Source: Candidatus Poseidoniaceae archaeon (lineage in GTDB: Archaea; Thermoplasmatota; Poseidoniia; Poseidoniales; Poseidoniaceae). Taken from it: DNA of 10,655 nucleotides. The position numbers and the translations under genes were made by a program. Where the stretch lies: NCBI GenBank assembly GCA_029250305.1, contig JAQXFM010000125.1:1-10655 (forward strand), read 5' to 3'. Below, in pieces: positions 1 to 6,831 of the stretch (position 1 is its first letter; every line of letters begins with the position of its first letter). The notes beneath the pieces are model-generated. The model saw only the letters and a program-made list of their open reading frames with translations. It was not told the DNA's origin and did no database searches.

Positions 1-476
1 GGGACTGGTCCGTTCATCATGTAGCCCAATCCGGATTTGTAGTAGTTTTCAAGGTGCTTTTTGACATCGAGACCTCTCTTTCTATAGAATTTGATGGCAC
101 CGTCATTCGACGCTTTCACTTCCAACTGGATGAAGTTCTTTTGATTCGCATGGCAAACGCCCACAAGATGATTCCAAGCTAAGGAACCCCAGCCAAACCC
201 TTGGTATTCTGCCTGAAGGGCAAACGCTGCAATCCGAACCCCATCTTGCAAAAATGGCAACGCCCACATGAGACCTTTGAAGGAACTTGGGTCGGGGTAC
301 AGATCCATGTCGACCAAGAGTAAGTTTCCGTCCCAAGCAGGAATGGGAAGCGACGCAATCGAGACATCAGCGTAGACTTCGCCCGTTTCTTGAAGAAACA
401 ATTGTTTGATGTTGCCCCGCCAATCATGGGGAAGGTTTGCTGGTTCAACACCCAAAATCCATTGGATGTTGGTCAT
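1..476 (-). CDS. GNAT-family (RimI-like) N-acetyltransferase, 3' end cut by window edge
   Basis: This gene reads leftward from ATG at 474-476 and is still open at base 1, giving 158 residues. It looks like a GNAT acetyltransferase, which moves an acetyl group from acetyl-CoA to an amine. The acetyl-CoA pyrophosphate loop is visible as YQGFGWG at residues 91-97 (the family's Q/RxxGxG/A motif A). After it comes the motif B region LEVKASNDGAIKFYRKRG (118-135), which closely matches RimI-type enzymes (LEVR-SN-A-xxY-xxG), then YY at 145-146. The N-terminal ~80 residues are less typical. The start lies 4 nt after the stop of the upstream nucleotidyltransferase gene (TGA, 4 nt, ATG), so it is probably translated by coupling as the third gene of the cluster. 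The substrate cannot be read from sequence. RimI/Ard1 relatives acetylate protein N-termini, so a protein target is plausible. The family call is firm; the substrate is not. Confidence 0.85.
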   Translation of the reverse strand, partial: MTNIQWILGVEPANLPHDWRGNIKQLFLQETGEVYADVSIASLPIPAWDGNLLLVDMDLYPDPSSFKGLMWALPFLQDGVRIAAFALQAEYQGFGWGSLAWNHLVGVCHANQKNFIQLEVKASNDGAIKFYRKRGLDVKKHLENYYKSGLGYMMNGPV

Positions 477-480
477 GTGA

Positions 481-2673
481 TCAATCCTTTCGCCCTTTTC
501 TGGACTGGGACCGTTCACCACGGTGTGGCGTCAAGTTCCTTGCGTTGACCTTCTTTTTCCGTTCTTGACGTCGTGAGGCCTTTGGGGAAGGTTGCTTCTT
601 GGTGACGGAACTCAATCCTCCACTGTTTAGCAAAACATCGAGATCGGTGAGCGAAAGGGTGCCACCGGATGCGGCTCGCTGTTGGACATCTTCAGGTCGT
701 GGCCCATTGTTCCGTGGTTTCCAATCTGCCGAACCAGATTTCGTTCGCTTCTGGCCACCGCCTCGTTTGCCACCGCCCTTGTTTCCAGGTCGGTTTGAGG
801 GTCGAGAAGGGTTCGAACTGATGCGCACCCATGCATCGAGGCGTCCTTTTTCTCTTCGAAGTCTGCGAAGTTCGGTGCGACGCTGGTCGATGACCTTGAG
901 GAGTTTGTGCGCCTTCTTGTCAAATTGCATGGCGTCGCTGAAGTTGAGGTCCATGTCTTTCAACATCGGTTCAGATTCGAGCAATTCTTTCTTGTGCTTC
1001 AATTGCTCCTTCTCGTTCGCCTTGAGGGAGCGGACTGCATCCTTTTGCTCCTTGAGCAAAGCGATGAAGGCTTTGTGTGCGTCTTGTGCTTTTGTCGCTT
1101 CAGCGTGCATGGCTTGCAATTCAAAGAACCACGAGAACTGGTCTTCTTCCCTTCGCAGGGATGGGACTTGGAAAAGGTCCATCTCGCCCGTGAGTTGTTT
1201 GTAGACATCGGTGAGCAGTTCTTCGATCCTGTACAGCGGGAGACCAATGCGCTTGTTGATTTCATCGCGAGTTGCCTGGAGTACATCCATCTCTTTCGAT
1301 CGTGGGCGAAGGGTCCGGACGATGGTTCGCAACTCATTGCGCAATTCGGTTGTGTCTTCGATGGTGCCTCGCAAGGCACGGGACATCCGAACGTTGTGCT
1401 TTCGCTCTTCGGTGAGGGCGTTCATTCGTTCATCCAGTGCTTCGATTGCGGTGGCATTCTCGCTCAGAAGTGCAGCCACTTCCTCTTTGGATTTCTTGCG
1501 AAGGTCTTCGAACAAATCAAACTCGGCCACAGGAACAAATCGTTCCGGGTTCTTTGCTTCGACAATTGAGTCCCAACGACCGCCATCACCCATTGCGAGG
1601 CATGCCCGAATGAATTCTTCTTGGATGTCGAGGGCGCCAGCAGGTCGGAGCACTCGGCTCAAGTCGTGCTTGAGGTCGAATGGGTCTTCGATTGGCAGTG
1701 AGTGTTGTCCAAGTCGAGTTTTCTTTTCCATCAAGACTGCCTTTTCGGCCTTCGGGGTCTCATGCTTCCATTTCTTAGATTTTCGAGTCACTGGGCTGCC
1801 AGTTCGTACTGACACAACGTGGTCTTTGAACGGCCAAGATGCGGCGTATTGGAAGATGAATTCGACAAAGAGTTCACCGAGGCTTTGGTTGTTTTTCGGA
1901 TCCATCGTGATGCTGTCCACTTCACTCATGGTGAGGTCATAGGTGGTGCCCTCAACTTCAACCATTGAGCGTTCTTGACCTTCTTGGAGGACCGGAGCGA
2001 CTGGCGGTGTTGTTTGTTGGAGTGCTTGAACGGCCAGCAAGGTCCACGCATAGGAGGAAAAAGTGCCAGATGCAGCGTCGCTGACATCCCTTCGGTTGGC
2101 CCAATGCTTGACCGCTAAGATGACGCTTCGAATTCGCTCGTCGAAAGATGAGTATCGCTTCAGCAGCTCTGTGTTGTGCAGGGCGAGCGTGTTGTTGATG
2201 CAGATGTCCACTGGAATTTTGGTTCGCTCATCTTTGAATTTGATGATCGGAACCTTCGCACGAGGCAGCATGACGATGTCTTCCATGTCATGTTGCTTGA
2301 GGAGTCGATTGACTTGGCGAAGCGCCTTCGCGGGGATGTCACCTTTGAATTGGAGGCACAGATCAAGGTCCCCTGCTTGCAATGTCAGCCCTGATTGCGA
2401 CGAGCCAAATTGTTGAAGTTCAGCGTTCTTGAATCTGTGCTCAAGGGTTCGCTTCAGGTGTCGGAACAGTCCTGCGCGGGCTTTGAGTTGCTTTGGAGTT
2501 GGTCCTTCAGATTTCAGCATTGCTTCGATGCCTTCGCCGATGTTGAGGATGACCTCTTCACTCACGCTGTCCATTGTCGGGAGTTCGAGCGAGCCACAGA
2601 GGTGCTTGTGGACGTTGGGCCAACGAGCGATTTGTTGAGGCGTGAAGCCCGTCGTCTTGCATTCATCACTCAC
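481..2673 (-). CDS. Cid1/TUTase-like terminal nucleotidyltransferase fused to a long coiled coil and basic tail
   Basis: This 730-residue protein starts at GTG 2673, fixed by a perfect GGAGGTGA 6 nt upstream. Residues ~60-360 match the eukaryotic non-canonical poly(A)/poly(U) polymerase fold. They show the GS signature and two metal aspartates (FGSSQSG 89-95; GDLDLC 101-106, D102/D104), the third aspartate in PVDICINN (154-161, D156), LALHNT (163-168), VKHWANRR (188-195), GTFSSY (203-208), the PAP-associated segment NNQSLGELFVEF (261-272) and IEDPFDLKHDLSR (328-340). Family members add untemplated nucleotides to RNA 3' ends in the cytosol. Residues ~385-618 are predicted coiled coil, with RNEL and RDEIN repeats resembling COG1340/Bfr1-like proteins. 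Residues 619-730 are a Gly/Lys/Arg-rich disordered tail holding a hydrophobic island (GGTLSLTDLDVLLNSGGL, 670-687). The start overlaps the upstream coiled-coil gene (GTGA). The nucleotidyltransferase call is strong. Nucleotide preference and RNA target are inference. The whole architecture is unlike any protein I can name. Confidence 0.88.
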   Translation of the reverse strand: MSDECKTTGFTPQQIARWPNVHKHLCGSLELPTMDSVSEEVILNIGEGIEAMLKSEGPTPKQLKARAGLFRHLKRTLEHRFKNAELQQFGSSQSGLTLQAGDLDLCLQFKGDIPAKALRQVNRLLKQHDMEDIVMLPRAKVPIIKFKDERTKIPVDICINNTLALHNTELLKRYSSFDERIRSVILAVKHWANRRDVSDAASGTFSSYAWTLLAVQALQQTTPPVAPVLQEGQERSMVEVEGTTYDLTMSEVDSITMDPKNNQSLGELFVEFIFQYAASWPFKDHVVSVRTGSPVTRKSKKWKHETPKAEKAVLMEKKTRLGQHSLPIEDPFDLKHDLSRVLRPAGALDIQEEFIRACLAMGDGGRWDSIVEAKNPERFVPVAEFDLFEDLRKKSKEEVAALLSENATAIEALDERMNALTEERKHNVRMSRALRGTIEDTTELRNELRTIVRTLRPRSKEMDVLQATRDEINKRIGLPLYRIEELLTDVYKQLTGEMDLFQVPSLRREEDQFSWFFELQAMHAEATKAQDAHKAFIALLKEQKDAVRSLKANEKEQLKHKKELLESEPMLKDMDLNFSDAMQFDKKAHKLLKVIDQRRTELRRLRREKGRLDAWVRISSNPSRPSNRPGNKGGGKRGGGQKRTKSGSADWKPRNNGPRPEDVQQRAASGGTLSLTDLDVLLNSGGLSSVTKKQPSPKASRRQERKKKVNARNLTPHRGERSQSRKGRKD

Positions 2674-3521
2674 TCCTCTTCACCTCCAGCTTTGGGTTGT
2701 GCAGTGGAGGTGCGTCGTGCCTTTCCTCGCTTGGGAGCGTCTTTCTTGGTTGGCTTTCGGTTGCGAACGGAACTTGACACACCACCTTCCTTGACCTTTG
2801 TTGCGTTGCTCAAGAGGCGATCATAGCCACCATCGATGATTTTCTGCCAGTGCTCAATCCCGCGTTGACTGCTGTCGAGTGCTTCAGCAAGCCGCTTCGT
2901 TCGGCCATCAGCTCGGCGTCGATGGGCTTCATGCTCCACATAGGTTGTGTGAAAATACTCGTTCTCAGAGGCAAGTTCGAGGATTGCATCGTGGGCTTTC
3001 TGGGCTGTGTCGAGCAGTGCTTTTGCTTCTTTGAACGATGCATCCATTTCAGTAAGTCCTTCCTGACTTGATGCACGCTGAGCCACCCATTCGTCATGTT
3101 GACGGATGAGCGCCTTCATCTCTTGGATGTATTTTTGTTCAGTTTTATGATTGCCAGCGTTCGTCTCAAGTTCCAGTTCAAGGCTTTGTAATTTCGAATC
3201 AAGTTTTTCCTTGGCCCATTTTGGGTCTGGATCCTTAATGCCACCGGATGCTTGGAGTTGATCCCTCAAGGCCCCGGCTCGCTTGAACAAGGCACGTGCC
3301 TTGGTTTGAGCATCTGCGCGTTCCCTCTTGAGGCTCGCAACTTTGGTGTTGATGCCATCTCGCTTTTCCTTGGCGGCACGGGCAAGAGGTTCGGCTGCCA
3401 AGAGTTCTTCTTGCCGGGCATCAAGTTGCTCTGGTATGACCTCAGCAAGGCGTTCGCGACGGTGTAAAATGGACTTCGCCAGTAAGGCGGGGGTCACACC
3501 GAGCAACTCTTCGGGGGTCAT
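2670..3521 (-). CDS. Coiled-coil protein, COG1340/Bfr1-like, first gene of the nucleotidyltransferase cluster
   Basis: This is a 283-residue soluble, almost all-helical protein without a signal peptide or membrane segment. I chose ATG 3521 over the longer GTG at 3557 because a TATA-like TTTATT (3554-3549) lies 30 nt ahead of the ATG and would fall inside the longer reading frame. Residues ~15-240 are charged heptad-like helix. They include KRDGIN (53-58) and a break at a GG/DPDP stretch (93-100), then a helix with the element LELELET (114-120) and later YIQEMKAL (131-138). That pattern also occurs in the plus-strand coiled coil at 8389. The C-terminus is a basic Lys/Arg/Pro tail ending GGEEE. 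Its stop overlaps the GTG start of the nucleotidyltransferase gene (GTGA), so equal or coupled synthesis and physical partnership are likely. No catalytic motif is seen. COG1340-like assignment is by pattern, not by search. Confidence 0.8.
   Translation of the reverse strand: MTPEELLGVTPALLAKSILHRRERLAEVIPEQLDARQEELLAAEPLARAAKEKRDGINTKVASLKRERADAQTKARALFKRAGALRDQLQASGGIKDPDPKWAKEKLDSKLQSLELELETNAGNHKTEQKYIQEMKALIRQHDEWVAQRASSQEGLTEMDASFKEAKALLDTAQKAHDAILELASENEYFHTTYVEHEAHRRRADGRTKRLAEALDSSQRGIEHWQKIIDGGYDRLLSNATKVKEGGVSSSVRNRKPTKKDAPKRGKARRTSTAQPKAGGEEE
2680..2687 (-). promoter_or_regulatory. Ribosome binding site GGAGGTGA deciding the GTG start at 2673
   Basis: Read on the minus strand, GGAGGTGA is a full match to the archaeal anti-Shine-Dalgarno complement. 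It ends 6 nt before GTG 2673. The nearby ATG in GTGATGAATG is out of frame, so this site fixes a GTG start for the nucleotidyltransferase. The site lies inside the last codons of the upstream coiled-coil gene. Confidence 0.8.
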
Positions 3522-3548
3522 ACAGTGTCCCCCCACCTTTCTTCCTTG

Positions 3549-3554
3549 AATAAA
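3549..3554 (-). promoter_or_regulatory. Candidate TATA box for the minus-strand cluster
   Basis: TTTATT on the minus strand is centred about 30 nt before ATG 3521. With the usual archaeal TATA-to-start distance of ~26 nt, transcription would begin only ~4 nt before the ATG, giving a nearly leaderless mRNA. It is the only AT-rich spot in the otherwise GC-rich 92-base divergent intergenic region (3522-3613). I see no clear TATA or ribosome binding site there for the plus-strand gene at 3614. Confidence 0.4.
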
Positions 3555-3613
3555 CACTGCGTAGCGACCCCTTTTGGCGTGACGGTGAAGAACCCCCTCG
3601 ACAAGCCGCTCTC

Positions 3614-6100
3614 ATGGGGGGGGCGAAAGCGGGCCGTATGCTCACGGCAACAGGCTTGATGTCGCTCCTTTTTCTCAGTTTAATCGCTCCACAGGCGGCT
3701 GCTATGGGTGGCGAGGCAACCATCGAATCCGCAAGCATCTCCATTGACCTCTCTCAACAAATTGAATCTGCTTCGTTTACCTACACCTTTGATGTCGAGG
3801 AACAAAGCGGTCAAAGTGCAGACATCACCGTCCAATCCACGCTCTCCACCATCGCTGGGGTGCTCCTCGAGAGCATCAATGAAAGCCGAACTGTGTCCAT
3901 GAACGGAGTTGAATCATTCAGCGTCACCTTCTCATCGGTTCCTTTCGGCTATTCGATCGTCGAAACAACGCTCACAGGGGATGCAGGTCCAAATTCGAGC
4001 ACTCATGTCACATCGTTCAACAGGACCATTCAACGCATGGTGCCTCTGGATGTGAGCGTGGCAGAAGGTGGCGATTTCACCTTTACAAGCATCGACGCAA
4101 CCGGTTTGGCGACAGGAAACCTAACCGTCAATGATGGCGATCATGTCGCCATCCAAGTCCCAATTCTCAACAATGGTGACTACGACTGGAACGGAACGCT
4201 TTCGGCTTCGGTCACCTCTGGTGGTCTCAATGAATGGATCAACACCAGCAATGTAGAAGTCTTGGCCATGTCGAGCACTGTTGTAACATTGAATACATCC
4301 ATTTCGATGACTGAGGGCGTAGCTTCGCTTTCTGTTGCACTCAATGACAGCGGTGATGGTGATACCAGCGATGAATCAAGACTGGTTCAGTTCACCATCG
4401 CACCGCCGCCGTTGCCAATGCTTGACGGAAGCGTTGAATTGGTTACCGAAGCATACAACGCAGGTGATGTGCTCGACTGGAATCTAACCGTTTACAACAA
4501 CGGAACCCGTGAGTTTTCAGGGGATGTCGTGTGCATGTTTGGTCAAACAACAGTCCTCAACCAATCAACAGAACTTGCCATACAAGGCTCTTCCACGCTG
4601 AGTTTCACCACGCAAGCCCGTCCAGCCGAACTTATCTGTACGGCACACGGCATGCGCCTCTCCGAGGCATCCTCGTTCCCAGTGAGCGTCGACTTTACTG
4701 TGGTCTCGGCCATCTTTGAGGCAGCGGGTTCCACAACACCCGGTGTGCTTGATGGTCCGTGGCACGTTGGCGACAGCGCACGATTTTCCATGCTTGTTCG
4801 CAATCACGGTGAAATTGAAGGATCGATTGCGCTTGAATGCACAACCGCACAAGCCGTTTACACGAGTCCAACGCTCACGCTTGATGTTGATGCCGCCGGT
4901 GAGGTTTCTGTGATTGTCCCAATGCTTGCTGATGGCGACCAAACCATCGAATGGCGTCTTGTCTCCAGTGATGGAAGCGTCGATGAAGGACTCAACGGCT
5001 CGGTCACGGTCCCTGTTGCTGCCAAGCAAGTGTTGACTCCAAAGGTTGAATCCGTCACGTGGGATGCCGAAGAAGGCGTCAATATGGACTGGTCTGTAAC
5101 GCTCGGTGAGGGTGTGGACCGGGATGTTCGAATCCGCATTGGATATTTTGACTCTGGCGACACATACCTTCTTGATTACACGGTTGTGCTGACGCCTGGC
5201 ATCACTTCCGATTCACTTCACCTTGGCTTTGTCAACGCAGATCGTGTGTCCATACGAGTCGATGCAATGAATTGGAGTGAAGCATTTGGGCCTTCAAGCG
5301 ATAGCAAGTCAGTGCCGAGCGAGCGCCCGGTCTATAGCATGGTTATGAGCGAGTTGGCCTCGCCATCAAGGCCCAGCACAGGCCAAGACGCCACGGTTCA
5401 AGTCACCATTTCGAACACCGGAAACGCTGACGGCGTCGCCGGTGAGATTCTTCTGCTGGGCGAAGATCGAACCCTCTATGGCACCCAGTCCACCGACGCG
5501 TTGAGCGTAGGCGAGTCGGAAACGATGTCCTTCACATTGGACTGGCCGGAGGGCACACGAGTGAAACTCGAAGCCGTTTGGACTGTGGATGGTGAACAAA
5601 TCACTGCTCCGGGGTCGTTCACCTCTGCTGAAGCAGCGGTCGTTGAGGATTCATTCAGCATCCCGTGGGTCGGTTTGTTCGGTGGAGTTGCCCTCGCTGG
5701 AGCCATCCTTGCTGCAGTTCGAATTCGACAAAAGCAAGGACTATCGCCATCGAAGAAATCCAAAACGCCTTCGAAATTGAAGACCAGTACCAAATCCGTG
5801 GCAACGGATGAAAAAATTCAGGTCGGCTGTCCAGAGTGCGCCCGGCAACTTCGTGTTCCAGCCTCCTACACCGGATCGGTGCGATGCCCTGATTGCTCCA
5901 ACCGATTTGATGTTGAAGGAGCCCCGGCTGAAGAAGAGGATGAGGGCATCGAAACTGTTGAAGAACCAGAAGACGAACCAGTGGATGAAAAGATTGAGGT
6001 TTCATGCCCCGAGTGTTCACAATCGCTTCGAGTTCCAAGCAGTTACGCTGGTTCTGTTCGTTGCCCTGCATGTGAACATGTCTTCAAAGCACAGGGCTAA
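3614..6100 (+). CDS. Secreted, membrane-anchored surface protein with two cytoplasmic zinc ribbons
   Basis: This 828-residue protein begins with a signal peptide: K5/R8, a hydrophobic stretch to ~25 and an A-rich cleavage region near residues 27-31. The charged start makes ATG 3614 preferable to ATG 3638. Residues ~30-675 are Ser/Thr/Asp-rich beta-sandwich-like repeats with many N-x-S/T sequons. The part around 595-670 (VQVTISNTGNADG) resembles CARDB-type adhesion domains. One transmembrane helix follows at ~683-703, then a Lys/Ser-rich stop-transfer stretch. Two MJ0042-like zinc ribbons come next with identical CxxC-x15-CxxC spacing: C739/742/758/761 and C798/801/817/820, joined by a Glu-rich linker. 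The outside part likely binds a surface or ligand, and the ribbons would sit in the cytosol. The repressor gene starts 23 nt downstream and is probably co-transcribed. The architecture is clear; the function is not recognised. Confidence 0.85.
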   Translation: MGGAKAGRMLTATGLMSLLFLSLIAPQAAAMGGEATIESASISIDLSQQIESASFTYTFDVEEQSGQSADITVQSTLSTIAGVLLESINESRTVSMNGVESFSVTFSSVPFGYSIVETTLTGDAGPNSSTHVTSFNRTIQRMVPLDVSVAEGGDFTFTSIDATGLATGNLTVNDGDHVAIQVPILNNGDYDWNGTLSASVTSGGLNEWINTSNVEVLAMSSTVVTLNTSISMTEGVASLSVALNDSGDGDTSDESRLVQFTIAPPPLPMLDGSVELVTEAYNAGDVLDWNLTVYNNGTREFSGDVVCMFGQTTVLNQSTELAIQGSSTLSFTTQARPAELICTAHGMRLSEASSFPVSVDFTVVSAIFEAAGSTTPGVLDGPWHVGDSARFSMLVRNHGEIEGSIALECTTAQAVYTSPTLTLDVDAAGEVSVIVPMLADGDQTIEWRLVSSDGSVDEGLNGSVTVPVAAKQVLTPKVESVTWDAEEGVNMDWSVTLGEGVDRDVRIRIGYFDSGDTYLLDYTVVLTPGITSDSLHLGFVNADRVSIRVDAMNWSEAFGPSSDSKSVPSERPVYSMVMSELASPSRPSTGQDATVQVTISNTGNADGVAGEILLLGEDRTLYGTQSTDALSVGESETMSFTLDWPEGTRVKLEAVWTVDGEQITAPGSFTSAEAAVVEDSFSIPWVGLFGGVALAGAILAAVRIRQKQGLSPSKKSKTPSKLKTSTKSVATDEKIQVGCPECARQLRVPASYTGSVRCPDCSNRFDVEGAPAEEEDEGIETVEEPEDEPVDEKIEVSCPECSQSLRVPSSYAGSVRCPACEHVFKAQG

Positions 6101-6111
6101 GAATCAAAATC

Positions 6112-6117
6112 GGGTGA
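6112..6117 (+). promoter_or_regulatory. Ribosome binding site (GGGTGA) for the DtxR-like gene
   Basis: GGGTGA lies 6 nt before ATG 6124 in the 23-nt gap after the surface-protein gene. The same 5-6 nt spacing is seen at the other two good sites in the window, supporting this start and co-transcription with the surface-protein gene. Confidence 0.6.
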
Positions 6118-6123
6118 AGGAAC

Positions 6124-6783
6124 ATGAGTGGTCATTTCAAAGAATTTGAGGATGAATACCTCGAAACAATGTACGAATTCTATGAACGCGACGCAGAGGC
6201 ACTTGTCCGAACGGGTGACCTTTCAGACGCACTCAAGGTCTCGCCAGCTTCAGCGACAGAGATGATTCAGCGACTGGCTTCGAAAGGTCTTGTTGATTAC
6301 ACGCCCTACAAGGGCGCACGGCTCACAGAGATCGGGTTGGTTCACGGCAAGAAAATGAAGCGAAAGCATCGATTGGCAGAGGTCCTCTTGGACATCTTGC
6401 CATTTGACGGCAATGCACATGCCACGGCTTGCCGCCTTGAACACGCCATCGATGACGACTTGGAAGTGGCTCTATCACTCCTGCTTGGTCGACCGGATGT
6501 GGACCCAAGCGGTCGAGAAATACCCTCGCCGACTGAGGATATTCTCGCCCGCATCGAGGCTAATCACCGCCTTATTCGGCCCCTCTCATCAATGCAAATT
6601 GGAGAAGAGGGCACCCTCCAAGCCATGGTCATGGCCCCGTCTCAGAAAGCAACGATTGAGTCGGTTGGACTTCGCATTGGCGTGACGATTGCCAAGGACG
6701 AAGATGGGTATTTGTTGGAAGATGGCACACGTGTGGAACTCGACGCCGATTTCGAGTCACAACTCTTGTTTCGCCCCGCATGA
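6124..6783 (+). CDS. DtxR/IdeR-family metal-dependent transcriptional repressor
   Basis: This is a 219-residue cytosolic DNA-binding regulator that would sense Fe(II) or Mn(II) and repress metal-uptake genes. An N-terminal winged helix spans ~8-75 (recognition-helix region SPASATEMIQRLASKGLV, 40-57; wing YKGARLTEIG, 62-71). The dimerisation and metal domain follows, with KHRLAEVLLD (81-90) and HATACRLEH (99-107). H82, E86, H99, C103, E106 and H107 match the DtxR/IdeR ligands H79, E83, H98, C102, E105 and H106. The position of DtxR Met10 is Glu11 here (Asp8 in MntR). DPSGREIP (126-133) matches the family's conserved turn. Residues ~150-219 form a FeoA/SH3-like C-terminal domain (IGEEGTLQAMV, then a beta-rich end). 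The cysteine ligand favours iron over manganese, but the mixed set leaves this open. Targets are not visible; a dyad just downstream at 6784 is a candidate site. Confidence 0.92.
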   Translation: MSGHFKEFEDEYLETMYEFYERDAEALVRTGDLSDALKVSPASATEMIQRLASKGLVDYTPYKGARLTEIGLVHGKKMKRKHRLAEVLLDILPFDGNAHATACRLEHAIDDDLEVALSLLLGRPDVDPSGREIPSPTEDILARIEANHRLIRPLSSMQIGEEGTLQAMVMAPSQKATIESVGLRIGVTIAKDEDGYLLEDGTRVELDADFESQLLFRPA

Positions 6784-6796
6784 ATCAAATATTGAT
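6784..6796. repeat. Short dyad ATCAA-ATA-TTGAT with embedded TATA-like core
   Basis: Five-base arms are separated by three bases, directly after the repressor stop codon. The AT-rich centre (AAATAT, 6787-6792) could serve as a TATA box for the membrane-protein gene at 6832: centre ~42 nt upstream, implying a ~16-nt leader. A dyad over a TATA box next to a repressor gene is a classic operator layout, but arms this short occur by chance. Confidence 0.3.
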
Positions 6797-6798
6797 GT

Positions 6799-6819
6799 AA
6801 GGCTTTAGAAGACAGCCTT
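6799..6819 (+). repeat. Inverted repeat AAGGCT-N9-AGCCTT
   Basis: A perfect 6-bp stem with a 9-base loop lies between the repressor gene and the membrane-protein gene. It could be a weak 3' hairpin for the upstream transcript or a protein site in the promoter of the next gene. It has no T-run after it, so I do not call it a terminator. Confidence 0.3.
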
Positions 6820-6831
6820 CATGGTATCATC

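Noticed and set aside
907..1942. Long plus-strand open frames (907-1569 and 1211-1942) opposite the nucleotidyltransferase gene
   Set aside because: They lie antisense to a gene with conserved catalytic motifs, and their products are low-complexity (Ser/Arg or Phe/Leu rich) without recognisable domains or start signals.
3522..3557. GTG start at 3557 for the 283-residue coiled-coil protein
   Set aside because: It adds 12 residues of non-helical sequence, has no ribosome binding site, and would bury the best TATA-like element inside the gene.
3616..3623. Run of eight G at the start of the surface-protein gene as a phase-variation switch
   Set aside because: A single homopolymer with an in-frame ATG (3638) just downstream is weak evidence. 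There is no repeat series, and a sequencing-length error is as likely.
4543..5163. Minus-strand open frames inside the surface-protein gene (4565-5029, 4858-5163)
   Set aside because: They are shadow frames of a well-supported secreted protein. Their products lack domain features and upstream signals.
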